Positions 27,044-35,251 are shown, counted from the stretch's first letter. The stretch is DNA of 35,587 nt from Embleya scabrispora DSM 41855 (GCF_000372745.1 NZ_KB889723.1:1-35587); one strand, 5' to 3'. Notes: generated by a model not told the origin, from the letters alone. Numbers and translations: made by a program.

Positions 27044-27876
27044 CCCTGTCGCTGGCCTACTCGCCGTGCCCGAACGACACGTTCGTCTTCCACGCGTGGA
27101 CGCACGGCCTGCTCGCGGACGCACCGCCCGTACAGGTGCGCTACGCCGACATCGACATCACCAACGGCCTGGCCGAGCGCGGCGAACTGGACCTGCTGAA
27201 GGTCTCCTACGCGGCGTTGCCGTGGGTCCTGGACGAGTACGCGCTGCTGCCCTGCGGCGGCGCGCTCGGCCGCGGTTGCGGCCCACTCGTGCTGAGCCTG
27301 GGCGCGAGCACGCCCGCGGCGCTGGCGGGCAAGGTGGTCGCGGTACCGAGCGAACGCTCCACCGCCTACCTGCTGTTCCGGCTGTGGGCGGCGCGCCACG
27401 TGCCCGGCGGCGTCGGCGAGATCCGGGTCCTGCCGTTCGACGAGATCATGCCCGCGGTGCGCGACGGCGTCGTGGACGCCGGCCTGGTGATCCACGAGGC
27501 GCGCTTCACCTACGGGCGTTACGGGCTGACCTGCCTGGCCGACATGGGCGACTGGTGGGAGTCGGACACCGGGCTGCCGATCCCGCTCGGCGCGATCATC
27601 GCCAAGCGCTCGCTGGACCTGCCCGCCCTGGCCGCGGCCGCCCGCGCGTCCGTCGAGCACGCGTGGGCGAATCCGGCGGCGTCGCGCGCCTACGTCCTCG
27701 AACACGCCCAGGAGATGGACCCGGCGGTCGCCGACCGGCACATCGCCCTGTACGTCAACGAGTTCACCCGAGACCTGGGCGAGGCCGGCCACGCGGCGGT
27801 CACCCACCTGCTCACCCGCGCCGCCGCCGAGGGCCTGGTCCCACCGGTCCCGGCGGACGCCCTCGAACTCCCCTAG
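27040..27876 (+). CDS. mqnD: 1,4-dihydroxy-6-naphthoate synthase
   Basis: Converts cyclic dehypoxanthinylfutalosine to 1,4-dihydroxy-6-naphthoate in the futalosine route to menaquinone. 278 residues of the periplasmic-binding-protein-like MqnA/MqnD fold. The N terminus SLAYSPCPNDTFVFHAWTHGL is diagnostic for MqnD. DIDITNGLAERGELDLLKVSYAALPWVLDEYALLPCGGALGRGCGPLVL follows, then GVVDAGLVIHEARFTYG. GAAGGGAG lies 9-16 nt before the ATG at 27040, which overlaps the mqnB stop as ATGA. MqnA, MqnC and MqnE are not in this window. It is followed by a hairpin at 27902. Confidence 0.93.
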   Translation: MTLSLAYSPCPNDTFVFHAWTHGLLADAPPVQVRYADIDITNGLAERGELDLLKVSYAALPWVLDEYALLPCGGALGRGCGPLVLSLGASTPAALAGKVVAVPSERSTAYLLFRLWAARHVPGGVGEIRVLPFDEIMPAVRDGVVDAGLVIHEARFTYGRYGLTCLADMGDWWESDTGLPIPLGAIIAKRSLDLPALAAAARASVEHAWANPAASRAYVLEHAQEMDPAVADRHIALYVNEFTRDLGEAGHAAVTHLLTRAAAEGLVPPVPADALELP

Positions 27877-27901
27877 CGCGACGGCCGCACGGACCGAAAA
27901 C

Positions 27902-27930
27902 GCCGGGCGGACCGCCAAAGCCCGCCCGGC
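27902..27930 (+). terminator. Terminator hairpin after mqnD
   Basis: GCCGGGCGG (27902-27910) pairs perfectly with CCGCCCGGC (27922-27930) around an 11-nt loop, 26 bp after the mqnD stop. It separates the run from the convergent cold-shock gene. Confidence 0.75.
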
Positions 27931-27937
27931 ACAATTC

Positions 27938-27960
27938 AGCCCGTCCGGCGCTTGAGGACA
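27938..27960. repeat. Streptomyces-type intergenic repeat, copy 1
   Basis: AGCCCGTCCGGCGCTTGAGG plus ACA matches a short intergenic repeat that is frequent in streptomycete genomes. A second copy starts 27 bp later. Confidence 0.7.
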
Positions 27961-27964
27961 GGTC

Positions 27965-27986
27965 GGCCCGTCCGGCGTTCGAGGAC
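27965..27986. repeat. Streptomyces-type intergenic repeat, copy 2
   Basis: GGCCCGTCCGGCGTTCGAGG plus AC differs from the first copy at only three positions and lies in the same orientation, between mqnD and the cold-shock gene. Confidence 0.7.
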
Positions 27987-28036
27987 ACCGCGCAGGCCGC
28001 AAGGCCAAGCGCACCGACGCCACGCGAACAAGCGCG

Positions 28037-28420
28037 TCACGTGTCCAACTCGTCGGCGACGGCCCGCAGGAGTTCGGCGACCTTCGTGGTCGCGCGCTTG
28101 TCGGGGTAGCGGCCGCGTTCGAGCGTCTTGTCGACGCCTTCGAGGACCTTGAGCAGGTCCTGGATGATCGAACTCATCTCGTCGGGCTTCTTGCGGCTCG
28201 CGGCGACGACGGAGGGACGCGGGTCCAGGACGCGGAGCGAGAGGGCCTGTTCGCCCCGTCGCCCCTCGACGATGCCGAACTCGACCCGGGTGCCCGGCTT
28301 GAGCGTGTCCAGGCCCTGCGGCAGCGCCGACGCGTGCACGAACACGTCGCCTCCGTCGTCCCGGGACAAAAACCCGAAGCCCTTCTCGGTGTCGAACCAC
28401 TTGACCTTGCCGGTGGGCAC
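28037..28420 (-). CDS. Cold-shock domain protein with C-terminal extension
   Basis: 127 residues, about twice the length of a canonical Csp. Residues 1-66 are the cold-shock domain: [15 protein letters not shown] with RNP1 (KGFGFL) near 13-18, and DVFVHAS as RNP2 near 25-31. It then continues through [15 protein letters not shown]. The extra 60 residues are charged, predicted helical and end ADELDT; their role is unknown. It should bind single-stranded nucleic acid. The frame is open to 28636, but the GTG at 28420 has GAGG at a good distance and matches the Csp N terminus. The 5' leader of about 140 bp may hold regulatory RNA structure, which I cannot resolve. Confidence 0.88.
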   Translation of the reverse strand: MPTGKVKWFDTEKGFGFLSRDDGGDVFVHASALPQGLDTLKPGTRVEFGIVEGRRGEQALSLRVLDPRPSVVAASRKKPDEMSSIIQDLLKVLEGVDKTLERGRYPDKRATTKVAELLRAVADELDT

Positions 28421-28611
28421 GGGAGACCTCGATCGTGTCGGGACGGCTTCGTCGGGACTTTTACGAGCATTTACCAGGCTGGGCGGGGCGCACACATCGA
28501 ATCCGAGCAGGAACGCGTAGTGACCCCGTTCGCTCGTCCAGGCTAATGGTCGCGTTCCCGGCCGGACATGGGGATCCCGCCCCGGGCGCGTCGGGGCCGG
28601 ATCGGGGCATC

Positions 28612-28617
28612 TACCCT
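28612..28617 (+). promoter_or_regulatory. Leaderless -10 box (TACCCT)
   Basis: TACCCT lies 6 nt before the GTG at 28624, with no Shine-Dalgarno between. Confidence 0.45.
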
Positions 28618-28623
28618 GGGCGT

Positions 28624-28860
28624 GTGTACAACGCATCCGCAGGCCCCGGCGATCGGCTCGTCCGCATCGGCGCGGTGCTCTTCGCCATCGGAACGATCGC
28701 CACGCTCGCCACCGTCACACCGCTGCTGATCGGCGCCGACGCGCTGCCGACGGCGGTCTACCTGCTCAGTGCGCTGATGCCGGTCGGCTTCGCGGTGGCC
28801 GCCGTCGGCCTGTTCAAATCGGCCCGCAGCAGGCGCCGCCCGGTACCGAAGGCGCTCTGA
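28624..28860 (+). CDS. Small two-helix membrane protein
   Basis: 78 residues from the GTG at 28624. Two hydrophobic helices, [24 protein letters not shown] and [22 protein letters not shown], are joined by a short loop (ADALP) and followed by a basic tail ([14 protein letters not shown]), giving a hairpin topology with a cytoplasmic C terminus. I recognise no named family. The gene is divergent from the cold-shock gene and has a TACCCT box at leaderless spacing. The longer in-frame reading upstream (to 28435) is unlikely because it is hydrophilic and covers the promoter region. Confidence 0.7.
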   Translation: MYNASAGPGDRLVRIGAVLFAIGTIATLATVTPLLIGADALPTAVYLLSALMPVGFAVAAVGLFKSARSRRRPVPKAL

Positions 28861-28927
28861 CACCGCGCCACACCCAGGCCCTGTCCGGTGGAACTCGGCG
28901 GGTCCACCGGGTTCGACGGGACAGGAC

Positions 28928-30364
28928 CTAGCGGTACGACTCGGGGTCGGCCAGGAGTTCGTTCATCGAGCCCTCGCGGTAGCCGAGCGGGTCCACCTCG
29001 ACGCTCGCGAAGCCGGCCTCGCGGACCGCCGCCAGGGCCGGTGCGTGACCGGCCACGGCGGCGCCGAGCGCGGCGTCCACCTCGATCCGCGCGAACTGCC
29101 CCAGGTCGCGCACGCGCAGGTTGCGGACCGGGATCCCGTCCCGGGCCAGGACCGCGCGCAACGCGGTCTCGGCCCGCTCCACCCGGGCCAGCCGAGCCGG
29201 GGTGATCGCCACTCCGAAGGCGACCCGGCTGGACAGGCACGCCGCGGCCGGCTTGTCCCAGGTCGCCAACCCCCAGGTCCGGCTGATCGCGCGCACCTGA
29301 GCCTTGGTCAGGCCCGCGTCCAACAGCGGGGTGACGGCCCCCGCCTCGGCCGCCGCGGCGATCCCCGGCCGAAAGCCCGCACGCGCGTCGTCCGCGTTGG
29401 TGCCGGTGGCCAGGTGCGCCGTCCCCGCCGCCCGCGCCACCGGCGCGAGCACCGCCATCAACTCCGTCTTGCAGAACCGGCACCGGTCGCCGTTGTTCGC
29501 GCGGTACCCCTCGCGAGCCATCTCGTCGCTGGGCACCAGTTCGTGACGCACCTTCAGGTCCGCCGCGAAGGCCCGCGCGGCGTCGCGTTCGGCGGCCGGC
29601 AGGCTCGGCGAGTCGGTGGTCAGCGCGAGCACGTTGGCCGCGCCCAGTGTGCGTACCGCCGCGGCCAACAGGAAGGCCGAGTCCGCGCCGCCGGAGAAGG
29701 CCACCGCGACACTGCCCAGACCGCGCAGCCGCTCCCGCAGATCCGCGAGCCGCAGATCGGCGACGTGCGCGTCCAACCACGCGGGAAACTCGGTCAGATC
29801 GGCGAGTACCACGTCGGCGCCGGCCGCGCGCAGGTCCTCGGCGGAGATCGGTCCGGTCGCCACCCCGACCGCGATGGCGCCCGCGGCGCGGGCTCCGATC
29901 AGGTCGCCGAGATGGTCGCCGACATACACGCTCGCCCCCGCCGCGCGCAGGGCCGCGCCCTTGTGTTCGCCCCACAGGTCACCGACCAGGTGGTCCACGG
30001 CCAGGTCCAGATGATCCAGATGCAGGCGCGCGTTGGGCTCGTGCTTGCCGGTCACCACCATCGTGCGGCCACCGTGTCGGTGCACCGCGGTGAGCGCCTC
30101 ACGGGCGCCGGGCAGCACGTCCGTGCCGAGCACGGCATGGTCCGGATACAGCTCGCGATAGCGCGCGGTCACGGCGGTGACCTCGTCCGCCGGGAACCAG
30201 TTCGCGACCTCGGTCTCCAGCGGCGGCCCGAGTCGGGAGACGACCAGTGCGATGTCGACCGGGACACCGGTCTCCTCGGCGAGCACGGACCACGCCGCCC
30301 CGATGCCGGGGCGGGAATCGACAAGCGTCATGTCCAAGTCGAAACCAACCATGAGGGCATTCAC
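28928..30364 (-). CDS. HAD hydrolase fused to LarE-like sulfur transferase
   Basis: 478 residues in one frame. Residues 1-205 are a HAD phosphatase, like phosphoglycolate phosphatase: FDLDMTLVDS with catalytic D9 and D11, MVVTGKHE (motif II), K135 and VYVGDHLGDLIGA (motif IV). Residues 206-478 are LarE-like: the PP-loop AFSGGADSAF (224-229), GDRCRFCKTEL and WDKPAAACLSSRV. LarE donates sulfur to the pincer cofactor of lactate racemase. C376 corresponds to the sacrificial Cys of Lactobacillus LarE, while C295 and C298 add the CxxC found in [4Fe-4S]-type LarE proteins. The GTG at 30364 has TAGGCT 6 nt before it. No larA, larB or larC lies nearby, so the thiolated target is unknown. Confidence 0.85.
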   Translation of the reverse strand: MNALMVGFDLDMTLVDSRPGIGAAWSVLAEETGVPVDIALVVSRLGPPLETEVANWFPADEVTAVTARYRELYPDHAVLGTDVLPGAREALTAVHRHGGRTMVVTGKHEPNARLHLDHLDLAVDHLVGDLWGEHKGAALRAAGASVYVGDHLGDLIGARAAGAIAVGVATGPISAEDLRAAGADVVLADLTEFPAWLDAHVADLRLADLRERLRGLGSVAVAFSGGADSAFLLAAAVRTLGAANVLALTTDSPSLPAAERDAARAFAADLKVRHELVPSDEMAREGYRANNGDRCRFCKTELMAVLAPVARAAGTAHLATGTNADDARAGFRPGIAAAAEAGAVTPLLDAGLTKAQVRAISRTWGLATWDKPAAACLSSRVAFGVAITPARLARVERAETALRAVLARDGIPVRNLRVRDLGQFARIEVDAALGAAVAGHAPALAAVREAGFASVEVDPLGYREGSMNELLADPESYR

Positions 30365-30370
30365 CCGTTC

Positions 30371-30376
30371 AGCCTA
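30371..30376 (-). promoter_or_regulatory. Leaderless -10 box (TAGGCT)
   Basis: TAGGCT on the minus strand is 6 nt from the GTG of the HAD-LarE fusion. Confidence 0.5.
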
Positions 30377-30650
30377 CGACGCGGTGCGTGCCGAACCGAT
30401 GTCCGAATGCGGGCGATGCCGTGAACTGCGTATTCGTTGATCGTTTCGGCCTGTTCGTGTCAAGGGCGCATTCGATGCACTTTTCGCCACCGAGGGGCGC
30501 GCAGCCCGCGCACGGCCGGCCTCGATCCGGAGCGGCCCGCTCCCCCGACCCGCCGGGTCGGCCGCGCGGTCGACCCCTAAGGGGCGGTCATCCGCGAGGG
30601 GTAGCACCGCAGGCGTCCTGATGCTGACGCGCCCGATATGTCGATCCACG

Positions 30651-30656
30651 TAGCGT
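30651..30656 (+). promoter_or_regulatory. Leaderless -10 box (TAGCGT)
   Basis: TAGCGT is 7 nt before the ATG at 30664. GAGGA just before that ATG is too close to act as a normal Shine-Dalgarno. Confidence 0.4.
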
Positions 30657-30663
30657 CGAGGAC

Positions 30664-30873
30664 ATGAGCACGATGACGCATCTCCCCGCCCCCCGATCGC
30701 TGCGGGTGCCGACGCTGCGCGACTCCTCCCCCACCGGGATCCCCTTCACCGACCTGGTCCGCGCCCGGCTGCGCCGGCCCGCCCACATCACCGCGACGCT
30801 CGCGCGCGGCACGTGGGTGTTCACCGGTACCGCCGTTCGGGTCACGCTGCTCGGTCGGCACGCCGTCCCGTGA
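30664..30873 (+). CDS. Small basic hypothetical protein
   Basis: 69 residues, Arg-rich (LRVPTLRD, LVRARLRRP) with a moderately hydrophobic C-terminal half (THITATLARGTWVFTGTAVRVTLLG-like). No domain is recognised. It is supported by a TAGCGT box 7 nt before the ATG and by its position directly in front of the VanZ-like gene, from which it is separated by 6 bp. Low GC-shadow risk because the opposite strand has no gene here, but the evidence remains modest. Confidence 0.5.
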   Translation: MSTMTHLPAPRSLRVPTLRDSSPTGIPFTDLVRARLRRPAHITATLARGTWVFTGTAVRVTLLGRHAVP

Positions 30874-30879
30874 CCCCGC

Positions 30880-31536
30880 ATGGTCCGACTGCGCGCGGGC
30901 AGACGCCCGCTCAGGCAGCCGAACCGACAGTCGGGGGTGAACACGGTGGACCCGGTGGACCCGCTCGGCACCGAGGGCGCGCGGCACACGACCGCTGCCG
31001 ATCCCGCGGCGCGGCCCGAGCCGACCCGCTCACGCGGCGCCCGCGTGTTGCGCTCCGTCGCGATCGGACTCGGCGTACTGGCCCTGGTCGCGTTCGCGCT
31101 CGTACTGGCCCGGGTGACGTTCACCCCACAGCCCGAGTCGCAGGACCTGGTCACCGGGAACACCGACCCGGGCAGCTCGATCCGGTCCTACCTGGACCGC
31201 CCCGAAGTCCGGGACGCGGTCCGGCAGATCGGCGGCAACCTGGTGCTGTGCACACCGCTGGGCGTGTTGCTCCCGGTGGTCTCGGCCCGACTGCGCGGCC
31301 CGCTCCGAATCCTGCTCGCCGTCGGCGTGCTGATGCTCGTGGTCGAGGCGGTGCAGGGCTGGTTCATCGTCGGCCGCGCGTTCGACATCGACGACGTGAT
31401 CCTGAACGCGACCGGCGCGTTCCTCGCCTACGTCTTCCTCGGCCGGCACCTAGCCGCCCGGGTCCACCCCCGCCGCACTCCATGGTGGCGGCGGGAGCGG
31501 ACCACGAAGGCACTCGAGGAGCGCCCCACGGAGTGA
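30880..31536 (+). CDS. VanZ-like family membrane protein
   Basis: 218 residues from the ATG at 30880, or about 199 from the GTG at 30937; I cannot decide between them. After a hydrophilic N terminus come helices SVAIGLGVLALVAFALVLARV, the pair around IGGNLVLCTPLGVLLPVV and LRILLAVGVLMLVVEAVQGWFIVGRAFDIDDVILNATGAFLAYVFLG. The segment with GNLVLCTPLG, the conserved Glu and Gln in VEAVQ, and FDIDDVILNATGAFLAY is the VanZ signature. VanZ gives low-level teicoplanin resistance in enterococci; most actinobacterial members are of unknown function, so no resistance role is claimed. It converges on the XPB gene with 20 bp between stops and no hairpin. Confidence 0.82.
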   Translation: MVRLRAGRRPLRQPNRQSGVNTVDPVDPLGTEGARHTTAADPAARPEPTRSRGARVLRSVAIGLGVLALVAFALVLARVTFTPQPESQDLVTGNTDPGSSIRSYLDRPEVRDAVRQIGGNLVLCTPLGVLLPVVSARLRGPLRILLAVGVLMLVVEAVQGWFIVGRAFDIDDVILNATGAFLAYVFLGRHLAARVHPRRTPWWRRERTTKALEERPTE

Positions 31537-31556
31537 CCGAACGCCCCGGCTCCCGG

Positions 31557-33203
31557 TTACTTCTGCTTGTCCAGGTCGTCGGAGTCGACGATCCGGTACG
31601 CGTAGCCCTGTTCGGCGAGGAACCGTTGCCGATGTGCGGCGAAGTCCTGGTCGATGGTGTCGCGCGCGACCACCGAGTAGAAGCGCGCGCCCCGGCCGTC
31701 GGCCTTGGGCCGAAGCACCCGACCGAGCCGCTGGGCCTCCTCCTGCCGCGAGCCGAACGAGCCGGACACCTGGATGGCCACCGTCGCGTCCGGCAGGTCG
31801 ATCGAGAAGTTCGCCACCTTGCTGACCACGAGCGCCTGCACCGCGCCGGTGCGGAACGCGTCGAACAGCCGCTCGCGTTCCTTGTTGGTGGTCTCGCCCT
31901 TGATCACCGGCGCGTTCAACACCTCGCCCAACTCGTCGAGTTGGTCGATGTACTGCCCGATGATCAGGGTCTGTTCGCCGCGGTGCTGCTCGACCAGTTC
32001 CTTGACCACGCGGGTCTTGGTCGCGGTGGTCGCGCAGAAGCGGTACCGCTCCTCGGGTTCGGCGGTCGCGTAGGCCAGCCGCTCGGTGTCGGTCAATGTC
32101 ACCCGGACCTCGACGCAGTCGGCCGGCGCGATGTATCCCTGGTTCTCGATCTCCTTCCACGGCGCGTCGTAGCGCTTGGGACCGATCAACGAGAACACGT
32201 CGCCTTCGCGACCGTCCTCGCGCACGAGCGTCGCGGTCAGGCCGAGCCGGCGCCTGGCCTGAAGGTCGGCGGTGAACCGAAAGATGGGGGCGGGCAGCAG
32301 GTGGACCTCGTCGTACACGATCAGGCCCCAGTCCCGGGAGTCGAACAGCTCCAGGTGCGGGTAGACACCCTTTCGGCGCGTGGTCACCACCTGGTAGGTG
32401 GCGATGGTGACCGGCCGGATCTCCTTGCGGGTACCGCTGTACTCGCCGATCTCGTCCTCGGTCAGCGAGGTGCGCTTGACCAGCTCGGACTTCCACTGCC
32501 GGGCCGAGACCGTGTTGGTGACCAGGATCAGCGTGGTCGCCTTCGCGGTCGCCATCGCCGCCGCGCCGACCAGCGTCTTGCCCGCGCCACACGGCAGCAC
32601 GACCACGCCCGAGCCGCCGTGCCAGAAGCCCTCGACCGCTTCCTGCTGGTACGGGCGCAGCCCCCAGCCGTCCTCGGCCAGTTCGATGGGGTGCGCCTCG
32701 CCGTCCACGTAGCCCGCGAAGTCCTCCGCCGGCCAGCCGAGCTTGAGCAGCACCTGCTTGATCTGGCCACGCTCGGAGGGGTGCACCACCACGGTGTCCG
32801 GATCCACCCGGACACCCACCAGCGGCATCATCTTCTTGCTGCGCAGCACCTCCTCCAACACCGCACGGTCGGTGCTGGTCAGCACCAGGCCGTGAGTGGG
32901 GTGCTTGGACAGCTGGAGCCGGCCGTAGCGGCCCATCGTCTCGGCGACGTCCACGAGCAACGCGTTGGGTACCGGGTACCGCGAGTAGCGCAGCAGCACG
33001 TCCACGACCTGCTCGGCGTCGTGGCCCGCGGCACGCGCGTTCCACAGGCCCAGCGGGGTCAGCCGGTAGGTGTGCACATGCTCCGGGGCGCGCTCGAGCT
33101 CGGCGAACGGAGCGATCGCCCGACGGCAGTCGGCGGACGCCTCGTGCCCCACCTCGAGGAGCAGGGTTTTGTCGGACTGGACGATCAGCGGGCCATCGGG
33201 CAC
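31557..33203 (-). CDS. XPB-type DNA repair helicase
   Basis: Superfamily 2 3'-5' helicase of 548 residues, the bacterial XPB/Rad25 form seen in mycobacteria and streptomycetes. The N terminus (DGPLIVQSDKTLLLEV, then CRRAIAPFAELERAPEHVHTYRLTPLGLWNARAAGHD) is the actinobacterial XPB N-terminal domain. Motifs: LRPYQQEAV (Q-like), LPCGAGKTL (Walker A), YDEVHLL (DEVH), LTATLVRED (motif III, with the adjacent RED motif), SKVANFSIDLPDA and SGSFGSRQEEAQRLGRVLRP (motif VI). GGAAAGG 7 nt before the GTG at 33203 favours this start over the ATG at 33221 and the frame opening at 33284. The role in excision repair is known for XPB generally, less clear in bacteria. Confidence 0.92.
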   Translation of the reverse strand: MPDGPLIVQSDKTLLLEVGHEASADCRRAIAPFAELERAPEHVHTYRLTPLGLWNARAAGHDAEQVVDVLLRYSRYPVPNALLVDVAETMGRYGRLQLSKHPTHGLVLTSTDRAVLEEVLRSKKMMPLVGVRVDPDTVVVHPSERGQIKQVLLKLGWPAEDFAGYVDGEAHPIELAEDGWGLRPYQQEAVEGFWHGGSGVVVLPCGAGKTLVGAAAMATAKATTLILVTNTVSARQWKSELVKRTSLTEDEIGEYSGTRKEIRPVTIATYQVVTTRRKGVYPHLELFDSRDWGLIVYDEVHLLPAPIFRFTADLQARRRLGLTATLVREDGREGDVFSLIGPKRYDAPWKEIENQGYIAPADCVEVRVTLTDTERLAYATAEPEERYRFCATTATKTRVVKELVEQHRGEQTLIIGQYIDQLDELGEVLNAPVIKGETTNKERERLFDAFRTGAVQALVVSKVANFSIDLPDATVAIQVSGSFGSRQEEAQRLGRVLRPKADGRGARFYSVVARDTIDQDFAAHRQRFLAEQGYAYRIVDSDDLDKQK

Positions 33204-33380
33204 GGGCCAACCTTTCCGCATGGTGGAGGGGACGGGACCAACAAGTCTCAACCATCCGCGTGGCGGCCGTGTTCCGAAAACCATTTGTCATCGGCAGGAG
33301 CAGGCTTCAGGGGCACTACTGCCCAGGGAGGAGCGCCAGACCCATCCTTACGGAGGAACACACAAACCGGCCCGTCTACC

Positions 33381-33386
33381 TACCCT
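33381..33386 (+). promoter_or_regulatory. Leaderless -10 box (TACCCT)
   Basis: TACCCT is 9 nt before the ATG at 33396, at the upper end of the spacing expected for a leaderless transcript. Confidence 0.4.
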
Positions 33387-33395
33387 GGATACTTG

Positions 33396-34382
33396 ATGGC
33401 GCAACAAAAGTCGTCGGCCTCCGACGATCGGGTTCCCCGTCCCGATCGCACCGCCGCCGAGACCCCCGAGCAGGCCGGCGAACCGACTGGTCCCGCCGTG
33501 TCCACGCGTGCCCTGACCCGGGACTACGGCGGTGGCACCGGAATCTTCGGCATCGACCTGACGGTGCCGCGCGGCTGCGTCTACGGCCTGGTGGGGCCGA
33601 ACGGTGCGGGCAAGACCACGCTGTTGTCGATCATGGGCGGCACTCGTCGATCGGATTTCGGCGAGGTGCTCTTCGGTGTCGACCGGCGTCGTGTGGCGGT
33701 GTCCACGGACGTGCCCGAATTCGAACCGTGGCTGACCGCGTCCGAGGTGGTCGAACTGGCCGGAAACCTCGTCGATCGACGGCTGCCCCGGGAGAAGATC
33801 AAGGTCGCGCTGCATCGCACCGGCCTGTCCGGCTGCGCCGATCGCAAGGCCGGCTCGCTCTCCCGCGGCATGACGCTGCGGCTGGGCCTGGCCGCCGCCC
33901 TGGTGGCCGACCCCGAACTGCTCATCCTGGACGAGCCCACCTCCGCGCTGGACCCGCGCGGTCGGGCCGACGTGCTCGACCTGGTGGCGAGCCTGCGCGA
34001 ACACACCACGGTGGTCTTCTCCAGCCACATCCTGGCCGACGTGCAGCGGGTCTGCGATCAGGTGGGCGTGATGCGCGCGGGCCGGCTGCTCTACCAGGGG
34101 TCGACCGCCGAGCTGGTGGACACGCACATGCGGCCGAGCTGGCTGGTCCGGGTGCGCGGCGGCGGCACCGACCTGCTGCGCGCGTTCGCCGCGGAGAACT
34201 GGGTCGCGCGCGTGTCGTCGCTGCGGCCCGGGCTGTTCCGGGTCGAGGCCCGATCGCTGGAGGCCGGTGAGCGGCACCTCGCCGAGGTGCTCAGCCGCAG
34301 CTCGGCCCGGGTGGTCTCGGTCGCGCCCGAGGAGTCGGACCTGGAGGCGGCATTCCTGTCCATCACCGGTGGTCCGCGATGA
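33396..34382 (+). CDS. ABC transporter ATP-binding protein
   Basis: 328 residues. After a hydrophilic 35-residue N terminus comes an ABC ATPase: Walker A GPNGAGKTT at 67-75, the Q-loop region, a signature written LSRGM in place of LSGGQ, Walker B LLILDEPTSALDP, and the switch His in SSHILADV. The C-terminal 90 residues are an extra regulatory-like domain ending LEAAFLSITGG, as in ABC-2 type exporters. The start is the ATG at 33396; a very long upstream frame to 30813 is a GC artefact across the XPB gene. The gene overlaps its permease by ATGA. Likely an export or immunity transporter; substrate unknown. Confidence 0.88.
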   Translation: MAQQKSSASDDRVPRPDRTAAETPEQAGEPTGPAVSTRALTRDYGGGTGIFGIDLTVPRGCVYGLVGPNGAGKTTLLSIMGGTRRSDFGEVLFGVDRRRVAVSTDVPEFEPWLTASEVVELAGNLVDRRLPREKIKVALHRTGLSGCADRKAGSLSRGMTLRLGLAAALVADPELLILDEPTSALDPRGRADVLDLVASLREHTTVVFSSHILADVQRVCDQVGVMRAGRLLYQGSTAELVDTHMRPSWLVRVRGGGTDLLRAFAAENWVARVSSLRPGLFRVEARSLEAGERHLAEVLSRSSARVVSVAPEESDLEAAFLSITGGPR

Positions 34383-35224
34383 CCCGATCCGGCGCCGTGC
34401 AGGCGCCCGCGTCGACCCAGCCGACCGCGCCCGCGACCGTGGCCCGCGTCGAGCGGGTGCCGCGCGGGCCGCGCCGACTGGGACTGTGGCGCCTGGAGTG
34501 GCTGCGGCTGGTGCGCACCCGGCGGTGGCTGCTGCTCCTGGTGGCCTATCCGGGCGTGGGCCTGATCGGCCCGGTGTTCGCCAGGCACCGGGACCGGATC
34601 GTCGAGGCGCTGCACATCGACGCGGTGGCACCGGCGGGCGGGATGCGGGCGGACAGCGGGATGGCGGTGTTCACGTACACCGTCGGCCAGGTCAGCGTCC
34701 TGGTCGGGCTCGCACTGATGGCGAGCGCCCTGGCGGTCGACCATCGCCCCGGACTGGCCGCCTTCCATCGCACCCGGATGCGCCGCCCGCGCGATCTGGT
34801 GCTGCCCCGATACACGGTGACCACGGCGGCGGTCGCGCTGGCCTACCTGCTGGGCAGCCTGATCGCGTGGGCTCAGGTGCACTGGATGTTCGGCCCGCTG
34901 CCGGCCGAAGCCGTCTTCTACGGGTCGCTCTACGGGATCGTGGGCGTGGTGCTCGAACTCAGCGTGGTCGCCGCGATGGCCGCGTTCCTGCGCCGACCCG
35001 TGGCGATCTTCGGCGCGACCCTGGTCAGCTTCGTGCTGATGCCGCTCGCGGCGTTGTGGCGCCCGGTGCAGGGCTGGTTGCCGTCCCAGCTGTTCAACTC
35101 CCAGGTGGACCTGCTGCGCGGGCACACGCCCGACGAGTTCGGCGACAACCTCGCGCTGTCCCTGGTCATGTCCGCACTGTGCGTGTGGCTCGCGGTGTGG
35201 CGGATCGGGCGTCGGGAGATGTGA
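34379..35224 (+). CDS. ABC transporter permease
   Basis: 281 residues, start ATG overlapping the ATPase stop. A basic N terminus leads into about six helices: WLLLLVAYPGVGLIGPVF, FTYTVGQVSVLVGLALMASALAV, TVTTAAVALAYLLGSLIAWAQV, SLYGIVGVVLELSVVAAMAAFL, FGATLVSFVLMPLAALW and LALSLVMSALCVWLAVWRI. This fits the membrane half of an ABC-2 type exporter. Sequence identity to a named transporter is not recognised. The two genes make one operon and end the coding part of the window. Confidence 0.85.
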   Translation: MTRSGAVQAPASTQPTAPATVARVERVPRGPRRLGLWRLEWLRLVRTRRWLLLLVAYPGVGLIGPVFARHRDRIVEALHIDAVAPAGGMRADSGMAVFTYTVGQVSVLVGLALMASALAVDHRPGLAAFHRTRMRRPRDLVLPRYTVTTAAVALAYLLGSLIAWAQVHWMFGPLPAEAVFYGSLYGIVGVVLELSVVAAMAAFLRRPVAIFGATLVSFVLMPLAALWRPVQGWLPSQLFNSQVDLLRGHTPDEFGDNLALSLVMSALCVWLAVWRIGRREM

Positions 35225-35251
35225 GGGGGCGCTGACGGGCGGGGGGTGGCG
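35225..35251. repeat. Short repeat shared with 236-263
   Basis: GGGGGCGCTGACG followed by GGCGGGGGGTGGCG mirrors the left-flank string with one substitution and one missing base. It begins immediately after the permease stop codon. Confidence 0.65.

Larger units (their letters stand above)
30365..30663. other. Divergent intergenic region, no gene
   Basis: About 300 bp between the fusion gene and the small ORF at 30664. It contains leaderless-type -10 boxes for both sides and the short inverted repeat CCCCT-A-AGGGG at 30574-30584 flanked by GA and CGGTC. No coding signal. Confidence 0.6.

Noticed and set aside
30880-31536. Glycopeptide-resistance cluster from the VanZ-like gene
   Set aside because: No vanHAX, vanRS or related genes are nearby; VanZ-like proteins are common in actinobacteria without a resistance role.
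30813-33395. The 861-codon upstream extension of the ABC ATPase frame
   Set aside because: It is antisense to the XPB helicase gene and crosses the VanZ-like gene; protein-like features begin only at the ATG at 33396.
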